This document shows positions 44,343 through 50,810 of a DNA stretch of 52,949 nt, piece by piece (the first letter of the stretch is position 1; each line of letters starts with the position of its first letter). The notes under the pieces are model-generated. The model had not been told where the DNA came from. It worked only from the letters and a program-made list of their open reading frames with translations, and searched no databases. The stretch comes from an uncultured Lachnospiraceae bacterium (GTDB lineage Bacteria > Bacillota > Clostridia > Lachnospirales > Lachnospiraceae). The stretch covers positions 1 through 52,949 of the forward strand of contig CAMJHQ010000023.1 in the NCBI GenBank assembly GCA_946405625.1. Direction: 5' to 3'. A program made the translations under genes and the position numbers.

Positions 44343-45576
44343 TTTCCACTCCATTTTCGAGTTCTCTGACGGATTTAAATCCTGATATAGAAACTGCAAA
44401 TATCATCATCAGAACGCCGGATATCATGATCACCATCGCTGCACCGCGTCCCACTCCTACATTTCTGATTTCAGCAATCTTATCTGCAAGAATTCCCGCA
44501 ACTCCGTATGCAAACACATAACCGATCTGTGACAGGAAACTTATCAGTCCCCATGCTCTTCCCTGCTTATCTGCATCAATATTGGTTCTCGTAAGATAAT
44601 CCAGGCAGTTATTTGCGAAAGGAAGCATGAAGAAAAAGAGGAAGCCGAATAAACATATAATAATTATATTTTCTTTGAATCCGAAACCGATCATAGCCAG
44701 TCCGCAAAATGTAAGCGACATACTGAGAATCCTTGTGAAATTCTTCTTCAGGCCCGCTATTCCGATAATTACGCTTGAAACAAGCATTCCGCTTGCACAG
44801 ACTGTTTCTGCGATTCCAAGCACCTTAGGTGTTTGAAAGTCCAGGATCATCGGTTCAACAAGTATCTGAATCGCACCCATAAAGCAGGTAATAACCGATG
44901 AAACGATTATGAGAATGAATATTCCGCGCTTCTCTGTTATCGCAGCCCAGCCTTCTTTAAAGCTTTTCTTAAAGGATTTTTCTGAGCTTGTATGGTTCGG
45001 TATACGGCTTTTTCTTACAACTGCGGTGCATATTACAGTCAGAATAAAAGTACAGATATCAATGATGATCAAAAGCTTAACATCACTGATTGAAAGAAGC
45101 ATTCCCGCAATCAAAGGCGAGATCAGGTATCTTGCACTACCCGCAATACTCATCATTCCGCTGGCTTTTGAATATTCATCCTTTGTAAGCATATCGGTAA
45201 CGATTGCCCTATACGCCGGATCAAGTAATGACGAAAATACAGAACTTATAAAAACTCCGATGCATATCTGATAAACTTGGGCTTCACCGATAAACATACA
45301 TACCAGAATAAAAATAAGTCCGATTCCCGACATACCGTCTCCTATCATCATGAGAAGACATCTGTCATATCTGTCAGCAAGAACTCCTGCTATGGGACTC
45401 AGAAGAAGTACCGGAAGAAATGCAAGCAGTGCAACAAGCGATGCACTTGCCGCACTTCCTGTTTTCTGAAGTACGTATACACTAAGTCCAAAACTTGTGA
45501 GTCCTCCACCGATTGAGGAAATAAACTCACCACTCCACATAAGTAAAAATTTTTTATAATTTGATCTTTGTTCCAT
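44317..45576 (-). CDS. MFS transporter (multidrug/macrolide efflux type)
   Basis: 419 residues with about 12 hydrophobic helices. The N-terminus 'RSNYKKFLLMWSGEFISSIGGGLTSFGLSVYV' and 'AGVLADRYDRCLLMMIGD' (motif A) are typical of the MFS_3/Enterobactin-exporter-like group that includes macrolide efflux proteins. It is expected to export a small molecule in exchange for protons. A perfect 17-bp operator-like palindrome lies 19 bases upstream of the start, matching those in front of the tetR gene, so it is probably repressed by that TetR. Confidence 0.92.
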   Translation of the reverse strand: MEQRSNYKKFLLMWSGEFISSIGGGLTSFGLSVYVLQKTGSAASASLVALLAFLPVLLLSPIAGVLADRYDRCLLMMIGDGMSGIGLIFILVCMFIGEAQVYQICIGVFISSVFSSLLDPAYRAIVTDMLTKDEYSKASGMMSIAGSARYLISPLIAGMLLSISDVKLLIIIDICTFILTVICTAVVRKSRIPNHTSSEKSFKKSFKEGWAAITEKRGIFILIIVSSVITCFMGAIQILVEPMILDFQTPKVLGIAETVCASGMLVSSVIIGIAGLKKNFTRILSMSLTFCGLAMIGFGFKENIIIICLFGFLFFFMLPFANNCLDYLTRTNIDADKQGRAWGLISFLSQIGYVFAYGVAGILADKIAEIRNVGVGRGAAMVIMISGVLMMIFAVSISGFKSVRELENGVENAKTIDNK

Positions 45577-45594
45577 TATTCCATCCTTTTAAAT

Positions 45595-45611
45595 ACCGAC
45601 AGATTGTCGGT
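45595..45611. promoter_or_regulatory. TetR-type operator before the MFS gene
   Basis: ACCGACA-GAT-TGTCGGT, a perfect 7-3-7 palindrome just upstream of the MFS start. The same half-sites appear upstream of the tetR gene. Confidence 0.75.
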
Positions 45612-45675
45612 CATGATTTAAAATATATGAGGTCCCTAAGACCTCACATACAAAATATTTATTTAATCAATTCAG

Positions 45676-46302
45676 TTACTTTAATATTATATTCATGATA
45701 GTTTTAGCAAGACTGTTTTCCTTTGCACCGAGAAGACGTTCAGTATGATAAATAAAAGCTTTTGTCTTCCTCTCTTTTTCTTCGGGAGACAGTTCAAGCA
45801 GATCATCAAATGCACTGCTTGAATAGATCATTATCATTTCAGCAGCATCAAGAGGATATTTAGTATTAAATATCTTCTCCTTATTCCCCTCTTCTATAAG
45901 CTCAGCTATAAGAGGAACAACACCCGAAAGCAGTCCTTCCTGCATTTTCTGATGAAGAAGAGCATTCTGAGGTTTATGCATCTGCTCAAGAACTTCAGCA
46001 CCAACACCGTTGTTGATATTGAGCACAAGCATCGATCCTGTAAGTCTTTCAAATATTGGAATAGTTTTATCTTTGATTATTGCTCGTGCACGAGCGATAC
46101 TATCATTCATCATCCTTTCAACTATCGCATCCAGTATCTCTTCTTTAGACTTAAAATGATGATATAACGTACCTCTAGCTATACCTATTTTCTTGATAAT
46201 GTCATTTGTACTTGCATTATCAAACCCCTTCTCAGCGAACAGTTGTTCCGCAACATCAAGGATTTCGCCCTTTCTTTCATCAGCTGATTTAACAATTCTC
46301 AT
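45676..46302 (-). CDS. TetR family transcriptional regulator
   Basis: 208 residues. The N-terminal TetR helix-turn-helix is clear (about 10-56: 'ILDVAEQLFAEKGFDNASTN', 'IARGTLYHHFKSKEEILD'). The helical C-terminal domain would bind an unknown ligand. Two palindromic operator sites lie in its promoter region and one before the MFS gene downstream, so it very likely represses itself and the export operon until the inducer appears. A gap of 99 bases separates it from the MFS gene. Confidence 0.94.
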   Translation of the reverse strand: MRIVKSADERKGEILDVAEQLFAEKGFDNASTNDIIKKIGIARGTLYHHFKSKEEILDAIVERMMNDSIARARAIIKDKTIPIFERLTGSMLVLNINNGVGAEVLEQMHKPQNALLHQKMQEGLLSGVVPLIAELIEEGNKEKIFNTKYPLDAAEMIMIYSSSAFDDLLELSPEEKERKTKAFIYHTERLLGAKENSLAKTIMNIILK

Positions 46303-46333
46303 GATATTTACCTTTCAAATTTAAGCCGGCTCA

Positions 46334-46350
46334 ACCGACAGGTTGTCGGT
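46334..46350. promoter_or_regulatory. TetR-type operator before tetR (perfect copy)
   Basis: ACCGACA-GGT-TGTCGGT, 32 bases upstream of the tetR start, identical in half-sites to the site before the MFS gene. Confidence 0.75.
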
Positions 46351-46370
46351 TAAGATAAATATATCATCAT

Positions 46371-46387
46371 ACCGACAGGTTGTCAAT
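46371..46387. promoter_or_regulatory. Second, degenerate TetR-type operator before tetR
   Basis: ACCGACA-GGT-TGTCAAT: the left half is perfect and the right half loses two outer bases. Its centre is 37 bases from the first site. Confidence 0.6.
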
Positions 46388-46417
46388 CCCTATTTTCCGC
46401 TACTCCATGAAAAATGG

Positions 46418-46528
46418 TAGCGGGGAATCCCACCGACGGCTCGGCCGCCTTTCAGGCCGGGCTTCGACCCGAACAGTACACCGTACTGTTCTCTCGGTGC
46501 AAGCACCGAGGTCTCGCCGTTCGATTCC
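46418..46528 (-). repeat. 111-bp structured repeat, copy A, near the ssrA 3' end
   Basis: Differs from copy B at only two positions. Its ends are the inverted GGGAATC / GATTCC of a tRNA-like T-arm, and it contains strong internal hairpins (CTCGGTGC/GCACCGAG, GAACAGTAC/GTACTGTTC, and a GGCC-rich stem). The left edge carries TAGCGGGGAATC, a slightly damaged copy of the tmRNA 3' terminus. Its translations in all frames are low-complexity Arg/Ser/Thr stretches, so it is non-coding. Confidence 0.85.
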
Positions 46529-46544
46529 TCGATGTATAATCCAC

Positions 46545-46590
46545 GAAAAAAGGATGGGAGAAACATAAAAGTTTCTACCATCCTTTTTTC
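46545..46590 (-). terminator. Hairpin terminator between the two 111-bp repeats
   Basis: GAAAAAAGGATGG...CCATCCTTTTTTC stem with an inner GAAAC/GTTTC stem. On the minus strand it directly follows the copy of the tmRNA 3' terminus at the end of repeat B. Confidence 0.8.
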
Positions 46591-46596
46591 ATGGAG

Positions 46597-46707
46597 TAGC
46601 GGGGAATCCCACCGGCGGCTCGGCCGCCTTTCAGGCCGGGCTTCGACTCGAACAGTACACCGTACTGTTCTCTCGGTGCAAGCACCGAGGTCTCGCCGTT
46701 CGATTCC
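46597..46707 (-). repeat. 111-bp structured repeat, copy B, near the ssrA 3' end
   Basis: Begins TAGCGGGGAATCC (part of ATGGAGTAGCGGGGAATC, identical to the tmRNA 3' end) and ends GTTCGATTCC. Same hairpins as copy A; 109 of 111 positions identical; start-to-start spacing 179 bases. It lies between the true ssrA terminator and a second terminator. Confidence 0.85.
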
Positions 46708-46722
46708 CTTTATACCAAAAAA

Positions 46723-46749
46723 AACGGAAGGGAAAAACTCCCTTCCGTT
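46723..46749 (-). terminator. ssrA terminator
   Basis: AACGGAAGGGA-(5)-TCCCTTCCGTT stem flanked by A- and T-runs, starting a few bases after the tmRNA 3' end. Confidence 0.85.
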
Positions 46750-46754
46750 TTTTA

Positions 46755-47094
46755 TGGAGTAGCGGGGAATCGAACCCCGGTCCAAAGACCCATCCATTAC
46801 GGTATCTCCCATCACAGGCAGTCAATTAACATTCCCTACGTCATACGCCGTCTGCCAGGCTTATGATTTCAGTAGCTTCATGATTCTTCCCTGCCCTCAA
46901 AGCTTTGGGAGGAAGTGCTCCGACTCTTCGATGCCCGTATCACATGCATCGGATGACACGTGGCGGACAGCTGCCATTAGGCAGCGAGTGCTACTCTATC
47001 GTTAGCGTTTATTTTTTTTAAAGGTTTTTACGAGGTCCCTCACCTCGGATGGCTGCCCTAATTTCCAAATCCCTGTCGAAACCAGTACTACCCC
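46755..47094 (-). ncRNA. ssrA: Transfer-messenger RNA (tmRNA)
   Basis: About 340 bases on the minus strand. The 5' end GGGGTAG pairs with the 3' CTACTCC to form the alanine-type acceptor stem, and the T-arm GGGGTTCGATTCCCC is intact. 'GGTTTCGACAGGG' follows the 5' end as in other tmRNAs. The CCA is not encoded. The resume codon GCT lies at 47006-47004, and the tag reads ANDRVALAA before a TAA at 46979-46977, ending in the usual hydrophobic LAA. With SmpB, encoded nearby, it frees stalled ribosomes and tags the nascent chain for proteolysis. Confidence 0.93.
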
Positions 47095-47103
47095 GGTTAC
47101 GCA

Positions 47104-47436
47104 TTATTCAGCGGCATCTGTTGTTGAGCCGTCTGCATCCGTTGCAGATGCATCATCAGCTCCGACAAAATCCATACCTGCATAAAGGTCTGAATACTCT
47201 TCTGCCCACATATTATCAAACCATGTATTATACTGAAGAGATGAAACTGTCTTGTTCTGTTCCGCTTTCCTCTTCTGATACTTATATATACCTCTTCCGA
47301 GAGGTATACCTACCAAAGCACCTAAGCCAACGGAAAGAACTACAACCCAGAGTGCTGTCTTAAGCTTCTGTTTTCTTATTTCTTTCGCTCTGTTCTTCTT
47401 CTCTTTCTTATGCTTATCAACCTTTGCCTGACTCAT
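47104..47436 (-). CDS. Small single-pass membrane protein, unknown function
   Basis: 110 residues from the ATG at 47436, with AAAGGTGATC upstream. A very basic N-terminus (residues 4-26, mainly Lys/Arg) is followed by one transmembrane helix ('TALWVVVLSVGLGALVGIPL') and an extracytoplasmic tail ending in an Asp/Ala/Thr-rich stretch (ADDASATDADGSTTDAAE). By the positive-inside rule the N-terminus is in the cytoplasm. I do not recognise a family. It sits 10 bases upstream of the tmRNA 5' end, so tmRNA may be read from its promoter or from one within it. Confidence 0.75.
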   Translation of the reverse strand: MSQAKVDKHKKEKKNRAKEIRKQKLKTALWVVVLSVGLGALVGIPLGRGIYKYQKRKAEQNKTVSSLQYNTWFDNMWAEEYSDLYAGMDFVGADDASATDADGSTTDAAE

Positions 47437-47505
47437 AACGATCACCTTTTATAATCCCATGCAGCTTAAGTTATCTGCAGGACTAATATCCTTATTTTTG
47501 TGTAT

Positions 47506-47529
47506 CAATCATATAACTGTTTATGATTG
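47506..47529. other. Small inverted repeat upstream of the small membrane protein gene
   Basis: CAATCATA / TATGATTG, 8-bp arms, in the 170-base gap between smpB and the small membrane protein; an ATTGGCACCAAT palindrome overlaps its right edge. It may be an operator for the following genes or the smpB transcript end; no T-run follows. Confidence 0.3.
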
Positions 47530-47610
47530 GCACCAATTAGTTATTTTACATATAATACAAACGAAAATCAAGTCAAAAAGCGCATTTCAGATTTTATATA
47601 AGTTCAAAAC

Positions 47611-48081
47611 TTATTTCAGATTTCTTACCTTAAACTCTCTTGCAGCTTCCCTTTGCTGATCTTTCTTTGCAATATCCGCTCTCTTATCATATAGCTTCTT
47701 ACCTCTTGCCAGTCCGATCTCAACCTTGACATTGCTTCCGTTCCAGTAAACCTTGAGCGGCATGATAGTATAGCCTTTCTCTTTGATCTTTCCGGCAAGT
47801 CGGTTTATCTCATACTTGTGAAGCAGGAGTTTTCTTTTTCTGAGCGGATCCTTGTTGAATATATTTCCCTTCTCATATGGATTGATATTCATTTTATAGA
47901 TAAATATCTCACCATTCTCTATTCCCACATATGACTCCTTTATGGAACAGTTTCCCTGTCTCAGGGACTTAACCTCTGTACCGAAAAGTTCGATTCCCGC
48001 TTCAAAGGATTCGTCTATAAAGAAATCATGATATGCTTTCTTGTTGTTCGCTATGAGCCTGATGCCCTTCTCTTTAGCCAT
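47611..48081 (-). CDS. smpB: SsrA-binding protein SmpB
   Basis: 156 residues from the ATG at 48081, with GGAG 8 bases before it and an 8-base overlap with the end of rnr. 'IANNKKAYHDFFIDESFEAGIELFGTEVKSLRQG' (in part), 'NINPYEKGN' and the C-terminal 'ARGKKLYDKRADIAKKDQQR' are standard SmpB features. It escorts tmRNA to stalled ribosomes; its tail reads the empty mRNA channel. Confidence 0.98.
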   Translation of the reverse strand: MAKEKGIRLIANNKKAYHDFFIDESFEAGIELFGTEVKSLRQGNCSIKESYVGIENGEIFIYKMNINPYEKGNIFNKDPLRKRKLLLHKYEINRLAGKIKEKGYTIMPLKVYWNGSNVKVEIGLARGKKLYDKRADIAKKDQQREAAREFKVRNLK

Positions 48082-50251
48082 TACTTGTCTCCGTAAATTC
48101 AAAGTCTATTACTCTGTCTATCTTGTCGCAGCGTACAACAGATACTCTGACTCTGTCACCGAGTCTGAACTTTCTACCCGTAGCCGCTCCGACCATTTCC
48201 ATTTTGCTTTCGTTGTAATTATAGAAATCATCATTAAGAGTTGCAACACTAACTGCACCCTCAATGGTATTATCAAGTTCAACAAATATATTCTGTGATG
48301 TAAAGCCTGAAATCATTCCGTCAAATTCCTCGCCCAGATGAAGTGACATATACTCGATTTCCTTGAGCTTTTCAACATCACGCTCCGCATTTTCAGCTCT
48401 TCTCTCCTTGAAAGAATTATCCTCTGCAACCTTCGGTAAAAGCTTCTTATAATGACGAAGCCTCTTCTCATCAAGCTTTCCGTGAAGATTCTCCTTGATG
48501 ATCCTGTGAATCTGAAGATCGGGATATCTTCTTATAGGTGAAGTAAAATGACAATAATACTTACAACCCAGGCCAAAATGTCCCGAACAATCCGTACTGT
48601 ATCTTGCCTGCTGCATGCTTCTGAGTGTAAGTCTTGTAACGAGCGCCTCATACGGTTTTCCGGAAATGTTATCCAGAAGCTTCTGAAATTCCATAGGATG
48701 CATCTTATCACGGCTGACCTTGAAGTAAAGTCCGAAGCTTCTGATCACAGCCCTGAGTGCATCAACCTTCTCTTCATTCGGAACCTCATGGATTCTATAC
48801 TCGAAAGGAATATCTGCCCAGAAATACTCTTCAGCAACCGTTTCGTTCGCTATTAGCATAAAGTCTTCAATGATCCTGGTTGCATCATTTCTCTCATACG
48901 GCTTTACTTCGATAGGCTTATGCTCTTCATCAACTATGATCTTCGTTTCGGAAACATCAAAATCTATAGAACCACGTCTACGTCTGTTTTCTCTTAGCTT
49001 TAGAGAAAGTTCAAGCATAAGTCTGAACATAGGGATCAGCTTCTCATATCTTTCGACAGGTGCTCCTTCTCTATCTTCAAGAATCGCTGCAACATCCGTA
49101 TAGTTCATTCTCTCGTTAACATTTATAAGGCCCTCACATATCTCATGTGATACAACTCTGCCCTTGTCATCGATATCCATCATGACAGAAAGCGTAAGTC
49201 TGTCCTCATCATGATTCAGCGAGCAGATACCGTTTGAAAGCTGATGAGGCAGCATCGGAATCACGCTGTCAATAAGATAATTGCTGGTACCACGTCTAAG
49301 AGCCTCCTTATCAAGCGGAGAATTTTCCTTAACATACTCCGAAACATCTGCAATATGAACTCCGAGATGATAGATTCCGTCCTCATAACTGAGCGATATC
49401 GCATCATCAAGATCCTTCGCATCCTCACCGTCTATCGTAACAGTATCAAGGTCGCGGAAATCACGGCGTCCTTCCTTCTGTTCGGGAAGTACGCTGTCAG
49501 GAATACTCTTCAGCTCATATTCAACATCATCCGGAAATTCTACCGGAATGTTATAGCTTTTTATAACAGATAAAATGTCCGTCGCCGGATCATCTATATG
49601 CCCAATAACCTCTGTAACTACTCCTGTCGGAGATTTCTTTCCCGAACCGTAATCCTGAAGTTCTACTATAACAAGACTTCCTGTTACCGCTCCGAGGCTG
49701 GCCTTCTCAGGTATGAAGATATCATCAGCTATCTTCTTATTGTTCGGAATGACAAAACCATATCCGTCACATGCTTCGTATACACCGATCAGCCCTGTTA
49801 TGCCTCTGTTAAGTATTCTTACAACACGTGCCTCGGTTTTCATATCACCGTATCGTGCACTCTTAGTTATCTGGATAAGAACCTTATCATCATGAAATGC
49901 ATTCAGCGAATCTCTTTCGGAAACAAAGAAATCATCCTTATATCCATCAACTCTTACAAATCCGAAGCCTCTTCTTGTACTCATATAAGTTCCGACAAGA
50001 ACATTATCCGGTGGAAGCATGTATCTGTTATTCTTTGTCTTAACTATACTTACTTCATCTTCCATATCATTAAGAAGCCTCAGGAAAAAATCCTCTTCCT
50101 CGGCTCTTATATCAAAAAGGCTTTTAAGGTCTTTGAACCTTAATGGTCTGTAATCCTTCAACGCCATAGCGTCAAGCAGCTTCTCATGCATTTCATCACG
50201 AAACTGCTGTTCTTCTTCCGAATATTCTATTTCTTTAAATTCTCTATCCAT
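48074..50251 (-). CDS. rnr: Ribonuclease R
   Basis: 725 residues from the ATG at 50251 with a GGGGG-rich site; a longer frame upstream has no site. The order is an N-terminal winged helix (about 15-75), two cold-shock OB folds (about 80-225), the RNB catalytic domain with 'TIDGEDAKDLDDAISL' (Mg-binding Asp residues), and an S1 domain (about 635-715). It is a processive 3'-5' exoribonuclease, able to unwind structured RNA. It works with tmRNA-SmpB in decay of faulty mRNA, and the genes are adjacent. Confidence 0.97.
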   Translation of the reverse strand: MDREFKEIEYSEEEQQFRDEMHEKLLDAMALKDYRPLRFKDLKSLFDIRAEEEDFFLRLLNDMEDEVSIVKTKNNRYMLPPDNVLVGTYMSTRRGFGFVRVDGYKDDFFVSERDSLNAFHDDKVLIQITKSARYGDMKTEARVVRILNRGITGLIGVYEACDGYGFVIPNNKKIADDIFIPEKASLGAVTGSLVIVELQDYGSGKKSPTGVVTEVIGHIDDPATDILSVIKSYNIPVEFPDDVEYELKSIPDSVLPEQKEGRRDFRDLDTVTIDGEDAKDLDDAISLSYEDGIYHLGVHIADVSEYVKENSPLDKEALRRGTSNYLIDSVIPMLPHQLSNGICSLNHDEDRLTLSVMMDIDDKGRVVSHEICEGLINVNERMNYTDVAAILEDREGAPVERYEKLIPMFRLMLELSLKLRENRRRRGSIDFDVSETKIIVDEEHKPIEVKPYERNDATRIIEDFMLIANETVAEEYFWADIPFEYRIHEVPNEEKVDALRAVIRSFGLYFKVSRDKMHPMEFQKLLDNISGKPYEALVTRLTLRSMQQARYSTDCSGHFGLGCKYYCHFTSPIRRYPDLQIHRIIKENLHGKLDEKRLRHYKKLLPKVAEDNSFKERRAENAERDVEKLKEIEYMSLHLGEEFDGMISGFTSQNIFVELDNTIEGAVSVATLNDDFYNYNESKMEMVGAATGRKFRLGDRVRVSVVRCDKIDRVIDFEFTETSNG

Positions 50252-50315
50252 AAATACCCCCAACGATGTGCAAATACCTCCATCATGCAACATATAGATT
50301 ATATCACACAAATAC

Positions 50316-50379
50316 GTTCAAATTCCACTACGCTCAATTTCCACTGTGCTCAATTTCCACTGTGTTCAAATCACGCTAT
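50316..50379. repeat. Four 16-bp tandem repeats upstream of rnr
   Basis: Units 50316-50331, 50332-50347, 50348-50363 and 50364-50379 follow the pattern GYTCAAWTTCCACTRY. The middle two are identical, the outer two vary. They lie 65-128 bases before the rnr start, between secG and rnr. Confidence 0.8.
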
Positions 50380-50457
50380 TCACGGGTATGCACCATCGGC
50401 TGTTCCTGATCATTTTTTCGCAGCAGACTAAGTTTACCTTAAATGCATAAAAAATAA

Positions 50458-50482
50458 GGTGCTCTGAATTAACAGAGCACCC
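50458..50482 (-). terminator. secG terminator
   Basis: GGTGCTCTG-(6)-CAGAGCACC stem followed on the minus strand by a T-rich run; 16 bases after the secG stop. Confidence 0.8.
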
Positions 50483-50497
50483 GTATTATCAGTTATT

Positions 50498-50749
50498 TCA
50501 TCGTAACCACTTTGAACCAAGAGCAGCGGCAAGTATAATAAAGAGAACACCCAGAACTGCTGTAAGTCTCTTGATAACAGCTTCCTTAGAATGCTTCTTG
50601 TTCTTGCTCCAATATGTATCAACTGTTCCTGTCATAGCGGAACCAAATCCGTTGTCCTTTCCTTCCTGTGAAAGAACTATTATTGTAAGTGCAACTGCAA
50701 CTATTATAAATGCGATCGTTAATGCGATTTTCAAATCTAATCCCTCCAA
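50498..50749 (-). CDS. secG: Preprotein translocase subunit SecG
   Basis: 83 residues with two membrane helices (about 6-25 and 60-80) joined by the conserved 'VLSQEGKDNGFGSAMTG' loop. SecG supports SecYEG-mediated secretion. Being first in the secG-rnr-smpB-ssrA order is the usual arrangement in Firmicutes. It ends at its own terminator, so rnr is probably read from a second promoter near the tandem repeats. Confidence 0.95.
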   Translation of the reverse strand: MEGLDLKIALTIAFIIVAVALTIIVLSQEGKDNGFGSAMTGTVDTYWSKNKKHSKEAVIKRLTAVLGVLFIILAAALGSKWLR

Positions 50750-50810
50750 AAAAGCGCCATTCAGCGACTATCTAAAATCATACTGTGCTATATTATCACA
50801 ATATAATTTA

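Noticed and set aside
46590-46775. An integrated phage or ICE at the tmRNA 3' end
   Set aside because: The duplicated 3' ends enclose only about 180 bases and there is no integrase or other mobile gene nearby.
46380-46825. Several overlapping ORFs on both strands giving Arg/Ser/Thr-rich proteins (for example 'STRTVHRTVLSVQAPRSRR')
   Set aside because: They are translations of the 111-bp hairpin repeats and of the tmRNA 3' end; they occur in both strands and frames, with no ribosome site or domain.
50316-50379. Short regularly spaced repeats considered as a CRISPR remnant
   Set aside because: The 16-bp units are directly adjacent with no spacers, and there are no cas genes.
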